From the NCBI RefSeq assembly GCF_040395035.1, contig NZ_JBEBRB010000062.1, positions 1 to 14,600 on the forward strand: a DNA stretch of 14,600 nt, read 5' to 3'. The DNA is from Parapedobacter lycopersici_A (GTDB lineage: Bacteria; Bacteroidota; Bacteroidia; Sphingobacteriales; Sphingobacteriaceae). Both the position numbers and the translations under genes were made by a program. This document shows positions 8,901 through 14,600 of this stretch, one piece after another; positions within the stretch are counted from its first letter, which is position 1, and each line of letters opens with the position of its first letter. The notes under the pieces were generated by a model that saw nothing but the letters and a program-made list of their open reading frames with translations, had not been told where the DNA came from and did no database searches.

Positions 8901-9330
8901 AGGCGGTAACGACTACCTCGTCCAGCTCCGCGGCATCTGCTTCAAGCGATATGGTAATGGCTACCTTATCGTTGGCGGCGATGCGGTAGTTGGCCAGTTC
9001 CTTTGGTTTGAAACCAATGGAACTGACGCCAATGGTATAGCCCTGGCCCTCGGGAATTTTTTCAAAGGCGAATGTGCCGTCGTCTGCGGTTGTTGTCACG
9101 CGCCTTAAATTGGTTGCTGCATTTTCCAAGGTTACGGTGGCGGCTGGGATCGGCCGGTTCATGCCATCGCGGACAACGCCATTTATCGTGGCCGAGGTTT
9201 GCGCAGAGACTTGCTGCTGCGTAAGCGTAAGGACCATGAGGAGTCCCAGGAAACATTTTCCCCGCGTGGCTTTCAATAAGGGTACCAACCAGGTATGGGT
9301 TGGGTACTTGTTACGTGAAAAAAGGTTCAT
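5983..9330 (-). CDS. SusC/RagA-family TonB-dependent outer-membrane transporter
   Basis: A 22-strand-type barrel that imports the ligand captured by SusD using TonB energy. The 1115 residues are in the usual range for SusC. Order of parts: signal peptide 1-43 with a long basic N-region and cleavage after VSA; a carboxypeptidase-regulatory-like (CarbopepD_reg_2) domain at about 47-131 (INGVVRDGMNRPIPAATVTL); a TonB box LDEVVVTALG (136-145); a plug domain at about 150-285 with SGKVAGVRV, PLYVVDGVPID and the SusC hallmark LKGPNAAALYGQRGSNGVI; then the barrel, ending in Phe as outer-membrane proteins do. No STN signalling domain lies between signal peptide and CarbopepD domain, notable next to a sigma/anti-sigma pair. 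It sits 48 nt after fecR and 11 nt before susD. There is no clear promoter of its own in the gap. Confidence 0.95.
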   Translation of the reverse strand: MNLFSRNKYPTHTWLVPLLKATRGKCFLGLLMVLTLTQQQVSAQTSATINGVVRDGMNRPIPAATVTLENAATNLRRVTTTADDGTFAFEKIPEGQGYTIGVSSIGFKPKELANYRIAANDKVAITISLEADAAELDEVVVTALGIKRGKKALGYTVADIKGEELMQGKETNVANALSGKVAGVRVSRAASGAGGSAKVVIRGNNSLIGNSQPLYVVDGVPIDNQNLSPASQWGGTDYGDGIGNINPDDIESMSILKGPNAAALYGQRGSNGVILITTKSGSAGRTSINYSTDYAIGNALILPDFQNEYGQGLNGTFTHFRKADGSIISMAEAIAGGFEGMPKMSAGRDRTARASWGARMEGQPYEDQYGNILNLTPQPDTYESFFQTEKQFINNLSVDGGNDRLNYRFSYANTHVNGYIPTNTLNRNNFSLRTQGKITDKFQVDLKANYIIQNAENRPTLSDAADNPAYLLISQPRSLSNRIMSQYKWTAEEVQRQLGFSNVFEGLEKTYATNSSTANPYWTVNENHNEDRRDRLIGLLRLSYTFAPWLTVTATGGTDFYTDQRFRYRPIGTYQSLNRQGDIREEVIRSRENNYDILATSNFEVSDDIKLNFNVGGSHQSRYLRLTGNTGNQFIVPSLFVINNTTTNSYLFNLIESQINSAYLSGQFSYRDYWFVDFSARNDWSSTLSKDNNSFFYPSVSTSLVLSDAFKWQSDVLSYLKIRGSWAQAGSSGNPYQLTGTYSLSQYTHGGVPMASYTEIIPDPNLKNELTTSVEVGADVNFLRNRLALSFTYYEANTKNQILDVPISPSSLFVRNRINAGEISNKGFEFMLSATPIRTESGFEWNTVFNFNRNRNKVESLYPGVETFLLATDRGINVVAEVGKPFGQLIGTQFAWIKDEAGNRLIDPDTGLPLRTTGRVETDLGNAQPDWLGGFGNTFRYKGLSLYALVDIRQGGVIFSQSNREQIIYGTTNKTLPGRDGTYVADGYVASRDGSGQWVNSGVKNSRPVAAQDYWNMVASDKEVMVSEEMINDMSYIAMREINLTYQLPARLLPNKVVKSARLGVYGRNLFYFQRKTDGFSPEGAAFNVDNSSIGIESTSLPMMRNFGVNLSVGF

Positions 9331-9371
9331 AATTTATGTTTATTTGTTGTGTAATGATTGGCTGATGATTT

Positions 9372-9387
9372 GGCCGGTTTACCGGCC
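9372..9387 (-). promoter_or_regulatory. Intercistronic hairpin with the fecR stop codon in its loop
   Basis: On the minus strand GGCCGG-TAAA-CCGGCC forms a perfect 6-bp all-GC stem with a four-base loop. The loop contains the fecR stop codon TAA (9381-9379). No T-tract follows, so it is not an ordinary terminator. The susC ATG lies 41 nt downstream. Such a structure could mark an mRNA processing or stability point that separates a low-level regulator message from an abundant transporter message. That role is inference. Confidence 0.5.
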
Positions 9388-10470
9388 GGACGCGTCAATT
9401 TGAACGTCAATGTGATGCAGGTATTCGATTTCGTTAATTACCTTTATATAAACGGCTGTGCTTTTTGGAAACGATCCCGTATAGAATTTTTGTCGGATAT
9501 CGGATTCGCGGTAGGTAATCCGGATGTTGTAATTCTGCTGTAAAATCGCAAACACATCCTGCAGGGCCAGGTTGGTAAAACTAATGCCCTGTGCGGTTTC
9601 TTCAAAATATCCTCCCCGGTCCATGTTCGTGTTTCCCCCGGGTTTTCGGACTGCGGAAAGGACTTTTAATTCGGTGCGGTTAAACACGATTTCCTCCTCC
9701 GGTTTGAGTACACTGGTAAATGACTTGTTCGTTGCAGTTTGCCGGCCTTCGACACGGATGCTGCCCTCGATCAGCGAAACCTTTGTGGCATGGGAGGATA
9801 CCAGCTCGTCAACCAGGAAAACCGTGCCCAGTGCCTGTGTCGTTAATCCCGACGAGTGAACGATAAAAGGTTTGGCTTTATCTTTGGCAACTTCAAAACG
9901 GGCTTTGCCTTTCAGGCGGAACACCCGGTTGGGGGCGTCCGAGAACTGCTCGGGAAACCGTATTTCGGACTGCGGATAAAGCAGAATGACCGAACCATCA
10001 GCCGGTTCGAGACGCATGGGCTCGTTACCGGAGTTGATGTAGTATAGATTGCTGATGGGTGGGTGGGGTACCACGGGGTTCACGTTATCGATGGTGCCGG
10101 CCCCGGTGGTTAGACGGACGGGTTCTGCGACAGCATAATCGGCTTCCTTTATTATCCGATCGGGGCGATTCAACAGTATTCCCAGGAAAATCAGTATCGC
10201 AGCGGCACTGGCGCCTGCCATATACAGGAACTTTCGGCGCACCTGTTTTTTGCTGTCATGCTGATGAATGGCATGAAGGAGCTTTTGCTTGATCTTTTCC
10301 TCGGGATAGGTATCGGGTACGGTATCGTCCAGGTGTTGCCATTCATCAAAGGGGAGCCACTCCGCTAATTTTTCAGGGTGCTGTTGCAGGTAGCGGCTAA
10401 TGTGTGCGGCCTCTTCGGGTGTACACTGATGCTGTAAGAAACGTTTGATGTGGTCTTTGGTTATTTTCAT
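9379..10470 (-). CDS. FecR-family anti-sigma factor with DUF4974 C-terminal domain
   Basis: An inner-membrane regulator that binds the ECF sigma factor in the cytoplasm and receives a periplasmic signal. Its 363 residues divide as follows. Residues 1-78 form a cytoplasmic sigma-binding region (CTPEEAAHISRYLQQHPEK near 16-34, then a Trp-containing segment). Residues 81-100 are a single membrane helix (FLYMAGASAAAILIFLGILL). Residues about 115-265 are a periplasmic FecR domain with RFEVAKDKAKPFIVHS near 191-206 and TQALGTVFLVDE near 211-222. Residues about 293-360 are a DUF4974/FecR C-terminal domain (GISFTNLALQDVFAILQQNY, then ITYRESDIRQKFYTGSF). It lies 45 nt after the sigma gene and 48 nt before susC, the standard Bacteroidota order. 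By family analogy it holds the sigma factor inactive until the outer-membrane transporter is engaged. Some FecR proteins are needed for sigma activity as well. Confidence 0.93.
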   Translation of the reverse strand: MKITKDHIKRFLQHQCTPEEAAHISRYLQQHPEKLAEWLPFDEWQHLDDTVPDTYPEEKIKQKLLHAIHQHDSKKQVRRKFLYMAGASAAAILIFLGILLNRPDRIIKEADYAVAEPVRLTTGAGTIDNVNPVVPHPPISNLYYINSGNEPMRLEPADGSVILLYPQSEIRFPEQFSDAPNRVFRLKGKARFEVAKDKAKPFIVHSSGLTTQALGTVFLVDELVSSHATKVSLIEGSIRVEGRQTATNKSFTSVLKPEEEIVFNRTELKVLSAVRKPGGNTNMDRGGYFEETAQGISFTNLALQDVFAILQQNYNIRITYRESDIRQKFYTGSFPKSTAVYIKVINEIEYLHHIDVQIDASGR

Positions 10471-10515
10471 CAGTATGGTATACGGATGAAAACACGTTAT
10501 CCCCCAACCGACAGT

Positions 10516-11052
10516 TTAAAAAAAATCAATGACAATGCATAAAAGGGAAAGAAGTGATTTTCTTAGCGCTTTGAGGGCTAAATTAATGTGATTTTCAGCG
10601 GTTTTGGGTGAAATGAGCAACCTGCTTGCAATTTCTTTGTGTGTGAGGTTTTCAAACCGACTCATGATAAAGACCTTGCGCCGCATTTCGGGCAGGGCGT
10701 TGATGGCGTCCTGTAATAAGCCGGACATTTCCTTCGCGTTAAGTAATTCTTCCGGGGAGACTGTTTGACGCGCTGGGGTTACGAGGGATGTACGCAGTCT
10801 TTTCCGTGCGGTTTCTGTCCGGATGAGATCGATGATGGTCGTCCGGACAATGCAGAATAACTGTCTTTCGATGTCAATTTCAGGTTTTGGCTGTTGCAGG
10901 TTCCGCCATAATTTGATGAACGCTTTTTGCACCGTTTCCTCGGCAAGATAGCTGGAGTTTGTTTTTTTCAGCGCATACGCATACACCCGTTTATTCCATT
11001 GGTCAAATAACGAATCGAAATCAACGGATGATGATTCGGTCCTGCGTTTCAT
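10516..11052 (-). CDS. ECF (sigma-70 family, group IV) RNA polymerase sigma factor
   Basis: The 178 residues have the two-domain ECF layout. Region 2 (about 11-80) has DFDSLFDQWNKRVYAYALKK and the -10-binding helix around EETVQKAFIKLWRN (38-51). Region 4 (about 110-165) has NALPEMRRKVFIMSRFENLTHKEIA and the helix-turn-helix LTHKEIASRLLISPKTAENH (136-155). A short hydrophobic tail (LLSLLCIVIDFF) ends the protein, a trait seen in many Bacteroidota ECF factors. It is followed by its presumed anti-sigma factor 45 nt downstream, then susC and susD, which are the likely targets. It starts 47 nt after the galM stop in the same orientation, so read-through from gal is possible. I could not identify a convincing housekeeping promoter in that gap. 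Confidence 0.94.
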   Translation of the reverse strand: MKRRTESSSVDFDSLFDQWNKRVYAYALKKTNSSYLAEETVQKAFIKLWRNLQQPKPEIDIERQLFCIVRTTIIDLIRTETARKRLRTSLVTPARQTVSPEELLNAKEMSGLLQDAINALPEMRRKVFIMSRFENLTHKEIASRLLISPKTAENHINLALKALRKSLLSLLCIVIDFF

Positions 11053-11082
11053 AATTCATCGGGCTTATTGGATAGGCAATAT

Positions 11083-11099
11083 ACTATTTTATCAATAGT
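11083..11099. promoter_or_regulatory. AT-rich inverted repeat between galM and the sigma gene
   Basis: ACTATT (11083-11088) and AATAGT (11094-11099) form a perfect 6-bp inverted repeat with a 5-bp centre, directly after the galM stop and about 30 nt before the sigma ATG. The stem is AT-only apart from one C-G pair and no T-run follows, so it is a poor terminator. It could be an operator for the sigma gene. This is based on symmetry and position only. Confidence 0.25.
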
Positions 11100-12182
11100 T
11101 TACCAATCCGGCATCCGGCCCATGGCCTTCATTACGGAAAACCGATACGTTGTTTCCGATTGGAAGGTCTCGCCGGGCAATAGCTGCGTGCTGGGGAATT
11201 TCGGCTGGTTGGGTGAGTCGGGGAAATGCTGGGCCTCCAGGCAGAACGCACCGTATTGTTTATAAGGTTTCCCCTGTTTACCGAAATCCGCTCCGTCCAG
11301 TGCATTGCCGGTGTAGAATTGCAGTCCGGGTTCATTGGTGAATACCTCAAGGCAGATACCGGTATCAGGCGATACGATGGAGGCGGACGGCCCCGGACCG
11401 GTATTCAGCACATAGGTATGATCGTATCCCCCATGGGGTGTCAGCTGGTCATGGGGTTGCCCGATATCGCGTCCGATCGTTTTGGCCTTCCGGAAATCGA
11501 ACGGTGTGTTGGCAACAGACGCCACTGCCCCGGTCGGGATCTGGGCCTGGTCCACGGGCAGGTAGTGGTCGGCATTGATCCGTGCCAGGTGGCCAAGCAC
11601 ATCCCCATTGCCCTCTCCGTTGAGGTTGAAATAGGCATGATTGGTCAGGTTGATAACCGTTGGCTCGGTAGTTTCCGCACGGTAGCTGATGATCAGTTCA
11701 TTGTTGTCGGTAAGGCGGTATTTGACGCGTACAGCCAGCTTGCCCGGAAAGCCTGCTTCACCGCTGGCCGACACATAATAGAAATCGGCCTGCTGCAGGT
11801 AGTTGACCCGGCGGTCCCATACCTGCCGGTGAAACCCGTTTTCACCTCCGTGCAGGGCGTTTGGTCCGTGGTTGGGTTCAATGGTATGCGTCTGGCCGTC
11901 AAGGGTGAATTTCCCGCCTGCGATGCGGTTGGCAAACCGGCCGATGGTAGCGCCGTGGTACTGTTCTGCTGCATCGGTGTATCCCCTGATGGTGGGAAAC
12001 CCAAGCACCACGTCGGTGAGCAGCCCCTGGCGATCGGGTACCAGCAGGCTCACAATCCGGGCGCCGAAGTCGGATAGTGCCACGGTAACCCCGCGGTCAT
12101 TTTTCAATATCAGCAGGTGTGTGTTTTTCCCGGCAATCCGGGTGTCGAAATCGACGGCATTTGGTAGCAGATCGTGCAGCAT
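11100..12182 (-). CDS. galM: Aldose 1-epimerase (galactose mutarotase)
   Basis: Interconverts the alpha and beta anomers of aldoses, chiefly galactose, to supply alpha-galactose to galactokinase. The 360 residues fit the family. Conserved residues are visible: Arg82 in GRFANRI (81-87), His111 in NALHGG (108-113), the catalytic acid His182 in NLTNHAYFNL (178-187), Asp254 in GGYDHTYVLN (251-260), and the catalytic base Glu316 in FCLEAQHFPDSPN (313-325). There is no signal peptide or lipobox, so it is cytoplasmic, unlike some Bacteroidota GalM proteins that are exported. It begins 14 nt after galK on the same strand and is certainly in its operon. Confidence 0.95.
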   Translation of the reverse strand: MLHDLLPNAVDFDTRIAGKNTHLLILKNDRGVTVALSDFGARIVSLLVPDRQGLLTDVVLGFPTIRGYTDAAEQYHGATIGRFANRIAGGKFTLDGQTHTIEPNHGPNALHGGENGFHRQVWDRRVNYLQQADFYYVSASGEAGFPGKLAVRVKYRLTDNNELIISYRAETTEPTVINLTNHAYFNLNGEGNGDVLGHLARINADHYLPVDQAQIPTGAVASVANTPFDFRKAKTIGRDIGQPHDQLTPHGGYDHTYVLNTGPGPSASIVSPDTGICLEVFTNEPGLQFYTGNALDGADFGKQGKPYKQYGAFCLEAQHFPDSPNQPKFPSTQLLPGETFQSETTYRFSVMKAMGRMPDW

Positions 12183-12196
12183 GGCTTATCGCTTGA

Positions 12197-13357
12197 TTAG
12201 GATAACACCGTGGTCCCTTCCGAAGGCCTGGCGAGGTAAACCTGCAGTTCTTTTCCGGTCTTTCTCCTGTAGGTGTGGGTTATGGCATAAATGACATCCG
12301 GTACTTCCCCGGCTGTTACCATATTAATTGTACAGCCGCCGAAACCACCCCCCATCATGCGGGCACCGAGGACCGCTTCGCGACCCTGCATGAGATCCAC
12401 TAACAGGTCCAGTTCGTGGCAGCTTACTTCGTATTGATGCCGGAGCCCTTCATGGGTTTCGAACATACGCTTTCCAAAGGACGTCAAATCATTCTTTTTT
12501 AAGTCGTCGCACCCGTCCTGCACCCGCTGGATTTCCGAAACGACATACCTGCAGCGCTGGTACACGGTTTCGTTGGCCGGTTTTACATAACGGTTCAGCT
12601 GTTCGGCCGTCGCATCGCGCAGGCTCGTCACGGCGGGGTGATGCTTCCGGATTAACGCCACGCCACGCTCACACTGTTCGCGCCGTTCATTATAGGCCGA
12701 TGAGGCCAGCGAATGCTTCACCCGGGTGTCAAACAGGATGAGTTGTATATCTGGGTGGTTAAATGGAATGTATTCATGGGAAAAATCCGCGCAATCCAGT
12801 TTGATCAACTGCCGTTCCTGCCCGAACAGACTGGCAAATTGATCCATAAGTCCGCACTTTACACCCACGAAATCGTTTTCGGCCGCTTGGGCCGCCAGTG
12901 CCATATCCAGCTTGGAGATGCCCAGTGAAAACAGTTCATTAAGGGCGAATGCCGTTGCGCATTCGAGGGCGGCGGAGGAGGAAAGGCCTGCACCCTGGGG
13001 GATGTCGCCGGCAAAGACGAGGTTGAAGCCCTGCACGGGGTACTGTGACCGGATGAGCTGCTGCACAACTCCCAGTACATAATCCGGCCACAGGAGTCCG
13101 GAACGTTCGATGCCATGCAGCGTTGTGCTGTAGGTCTGGCCCTGGTCGAGCGCATGCAGCTGGATAATCGGATCATCCCGTTTCCCGATTGCAGCAACAA
13201 TCTGCTTGTCGATGGCCGCCGGGAGTACCCAGCCCTGATTGTAATCGGTATGTTCACCGATCAGATTAATACGTCCCGGCGAACGGACCAGCAGCGGGTC
13301 TTCGCTAAAAAGGGAGCGATAGGTCTGGTGTACCAGGTCGGGGAGAGGAGCAGCCAT
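12197..13357 (-). CDS. galK: Galactokinase
   Basis: Phosphorylates alpha-D-galactose to galactose-1-phosphate with ATP, the entry step of the Leloir pathway. It belongs to the GHMP kinase family. From ATG 13357 it has 386 residues, close to E. coli GalK (382). Motifs: galactokinase signature RSPGRINLIGEHTDYN (25-40), GHMP ATP-binding loop PQGAGLSSSAAL (120-131), catalytic Asp172 in GLMDQF, and the C-terminal glycine motif GARMMGGGFGG (331-341). The frame stays open 63 nt further up to a TTG at 13420. That TTG is the -33 promoter element, the extra 21 residues are unlike GalK, and the promoter lies inside that stretch, so 13357 is the right start. galM follows 14 nt downstream. galT and galE are not in the window. 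Confidence 0.95.
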   Translation of the reverse strand: MAAPLPDLVHQTYRSLFSEDPLLVRSPGRINLIGEHTDYNQGWVLPAAIDKQIVAAIGKRDDPIIQLHALDQGQTYSTTLHGIERSGLLWPDYVLGVVQQLIRSQYPVQGFNLVFAGDIPQGAGLSSSAALECATAFALNELFSLGISKLDMALAAQAAENDFVGVKCGLMDQFASLFGQERQLIKLDCADFSHEYIPFNHPDIQLILFDTRVKHSLASSAYNERREQCERGVALIRKHHPAVTSLRDATAEQLNRYVKPANETVYQRCRYVVSEIQRVQDGCDDLKKNDLTSFGKRMFETHEGLRHQYEVSCHELDLLVDLMQGREAVLGARMMGGGFGGCTINMVTAGEVPDVIYAITHTYRRKTGKELQVYLARPSEGTTVLS

Positions 13358-13389
13358 TGCGGTATTTCTGTGTTGTCCAAAGCCAGGCT

Positions 13390-13420
13390 TAAATGTACGA
13401 TAAAAAAAGGGTCGCCGCAA
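13390..13420 (-). promoter_or_regulatory. Promoter of the galK-galM operon
   Basis: On the minus strand a TTG (13420-13418) is followed after exactly 20 nt by TACATTTA (13397-13390), which matches the -7 consensus TAnnTTTG at seven of eight positions. Both the elements and the spacing fit the primary Bacteroidota sigma factor. Transcription should start near 13386, about 29 nt before the galK ATG at 13357. Confidence 0.6.
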
Positions 13421-13442
13421 CCGATGTTTACATTACGGCTAC

Positions 13443-13455
13443 ATCACTTAGTGAT
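13443..13455. promoter_or_regulatory. Palindromic operator-like site in the galK-dgt intergenic region
   Basis: ATCACT-T-AGTGAT is a perfect 6-bp inverted repeat around a single central base. It lies just upstream of the dgt -7 element (8 nt away), between the expected -33 and -7 positions, and about 57 nt upstream of the predicted galK transcription start. This is a classic place for a repressor to block dgt, or for a more distant regulator of gal. The binding protein is unknown. Confidence 0.4.
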
Positions 13456-13462
13456 AATGTGC

Positions 13463-13470
13463 TACCTTTG
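13463..13470 (+). promoter_or_regulatory. -7 promoter element of dgt
   Basis: TACCTTTG is an exact match to TAnnTTTG followed by C, only 6 nt before the first dgt ATG (13477). Transcription would start around 13474, leaving almost no leader. No clear -33 TTG is seen at the usual distance, which may mean the promoter is weak or needs an activator. Confidence 0.6.
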
Positions 13471-13476
13471 CGGACT

Positions 13477-14600
13477 ATGATCATGAACTGGCAGCAATTG
13501 CTTTCGGCTAAGCGGTGGGGATACGAATCCCGCGTGGTGGGCGACCAACACGATGCGCGTTCCGAATTTCAGCGGGATTACGACCGGCTGATTTTTTCTT
13601 CGCCGTTTCGCCGACTGCAGAACAAAACCCAGGTGTTTCCCCTGCCCGGCAGCGTATTTGTACACAACCGGCTTACCCATAGCCTGGAAGTTGCCAGTGT
13701 GGGGCGGTCGCTGGGACGGATTTTCTACAACGAGATGAAAAGGGAGCACCCGGATATCGACCGGGAGCTACCTTATCTGCAGGAAGTGGGGAATGTCATA
13801 TCGGCAGCCTGTTTATCGCATGACCTCGGAAACCCGGCGTTCGGGCATTCCGGCGAATCGGCCATATCCAATTATTTTACCGATGGCGCAGGCCGCGTTT
13901 TTGAAGGGCAGGTTTCACCGGCGGAATGGGCCGACCTGACCCACTTTGAGGGCAATGCCAATGCGCTGCGGATTCTGACGCATCCGTTCGCGGGCAAAGA
14001 CGAACATGGGTTCGCCCTCACCTACAGCACGCTGGCTGCCATTATTAAATACCCATGCGCCGCCATTGACGGACACGACAAGCGGTCCCACCACCGGAAA
14101 AAGTACGGTTATTTCCAGTCGGAACATTCCGCTTTTGAAAAGATCGCCCTGGAAACGGGGCTGTTGAGCGATTCGGGCGAACAGGCGGCCTATAAGCGCC
14201 ACCCGTTGGTTTACCTGGTGGAAGCGGCCGATGATATCTGCTATAACATTATTGACCTGGAGGATGCACACCGGCTGGGCATCTTAGCTTACGAACAGGT
14301 GGAGCAGCTGCTGTTGCCGGTATGTGCTGATCCCGCACTGAAGGTGCGGCTGGAGAAACTCGCGGACTTTGACAGTCGCGTAAGCTTGTTGCGTGCAAAA
14401 GCAATCAACACCCTGATTACCGCCTGTGCAGCCGTATTTGTCCGGCAGCAGGATGCGATTTTGCGTGGACAATTCACTCAGTCGCTGATCGACGCCGTGG
14501 ACACCGGTCTGACGGATGCCATGCGGGCCATTGAGCGGATTTCAATCGAAAAAATATACAACGCGCCGGCGGTGGTGCAGATTGAGGTGGCAGGATATAA
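13477..14600 (+). CDS. dgt: dGTP triphosphohydrolase, HD superfamily (3' end cut by window edge)
   Basis: Hydrolyses dGTP (and in many members other dNTPs) to the deoxynucleoside and triphosphate, so it affects dNTP pools. The frame is open from ATG 13477 to the right edge, 374 codons. Full-length homologues are about 440-450, so roughly 70 residues are missing. HD metal and active-site residues are visible: His68 in RLTHSLEV (65-72), His115-Asp116 in SHDLGNPAFGHSGE (114-127), His124, FEGNANALR (157-165), and Asp252/Asp253 in EAADDICYNI (249-258). The N-terminal DYDRLIFSSPFRRLQNKTQV (34-53) is typical of Dgt. A second in-frame ATG at 13483 gives MNWQQLL, which is how I recall many homologues starting, so the true start may be 13483. 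The gene is divergent from galK. Its promoter abuts the start codon and a palindrome lies just upstream. Confidence 0.93.
   Translation, partial: MIMNWQQLLSAKRWGYESRVVGDQHDARSEFQRDYDRLIFSSPFRRLQNKTQVFPLPGSVFVHNRLTHSLEVASVGRSLGRIFYNEMKREHPDIDRELPYLQEVGNVISAACLSHDLGNPAFGHSGESAISNYFTDGAGRVFEGQVSPAEWADLTHFEGNANALRILTHPFAGKDEHGFALTYSTLAAIIKYPCAAIDGHDKRSHHRKKYGYFQSEHSAFEKIALETGLLSDSGEQAAYKRHPLVYLVEAADDICYNIIDLEDAHRLGILAYEQVEQLLLPVCADPALKVRLEKLADFDSRVSLLRAKAINTLITACAAVFVRQQDAILRGQFTQSLIDAVDTGLTDAMRAIERISIEKIYNAPAVVQIEVAGY

Noticed and set aside
6109..9403. Several plus-strand frames of 60-160 codons opposite susC
   Set aside because: All are antisense to a full-length intact susC, with no start-site signals or domain features.
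11226..12077. 283-codon open frame on the plus strand opposite galM
   Set aside because: It is antisense to galM with all its catalytic motifs intact, and the product has low-complexity composition and no family resemblance.
13357..13420. N-terminal extension of galK from TTG 13420
   Set aside because: The extension covers the -33 and -7 promoter elements and does not resemble the N-terminus of galactokinases. Start placed at ATG 13357.
13462..13749. 95-codon minus-strand frame opposite the start of dgt
   Set aside because: It is antisense to dgt and its promoter, in a region where the dgt frame carries conserved family motifs.

Overview
The window looks like chromosome of a Bacteroidota member. 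The evidence is a SusC/SusD pair, an ECF sigma factor with a FecR-type anti-sigma factor, promoters matching the Bacteroidota TAnnTTTG -7 element, weak Shine-Dalgarno sites and a DUF4861 protein. A Sphingobacteriaceae-like relative with moderate-to-high GC is my best guess from the Dgt and ArgH sequences, but this is inference. Nearly every base is accounted for. I see no tRNA, rRNA, CRISPR array, insertion sequence or prophage gene.

Left part (1-4320): a DUF4861 secreted protein runs off the left edge on the minus strand. It is divergent from argH (arginine biosynthesis, plus strand). A separately promoted ABC-F ATPase follows, with a structured leader of about 105 nt. A strong bidirectional terminator (4430-4462) separates it from the convergent susD.

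Centre and right (4472-13357): six minus-strand genes lie head to tail, in transcription order galK, galM, ECF sigma factor, fecR, susC, susD. The gaps are 11 to 48 nt. The sigma factor, anti-sigma factor and SusCD form an outer-membrane uptake module. SusC and SusD import an unknown ligand, and the FecR-like protein spans the inner membrane and holds the sigma factor. SusC lacks the N-terminal STN signalling domain usually expected of a TonB transducer. GalM and GalK carry out mutarotation and phosphorylation of galactose in the cytoplasm, so galactose-containing ligands are one hypothesis for the transporter. No glycoside hydrolase is present to support it. A perfect GC-rich hairpin has the fecR stop codon in its loop and separates regulators from transporter.

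Right edge (13477-14600): a dGTP triphosphohydrolase (dgt) is divergent from galK and cut by the window edge. Its -7 element lies only 6 nt before the first ATG, so its mRNA is probably leaderless or nearly so. A 13-bp palindrome sits just upstream. The galK promoter shows that galK starts at 13357, not at the upstream in-frame TTG.

I did not find a clearly undescribed multi-gene system. The most interesting points are the STN-less SusC beside its own sigma/anti-sigma pair, the gal genes joined to this module, and several RNA-level or operator-like structures in the short intergenic gaps.
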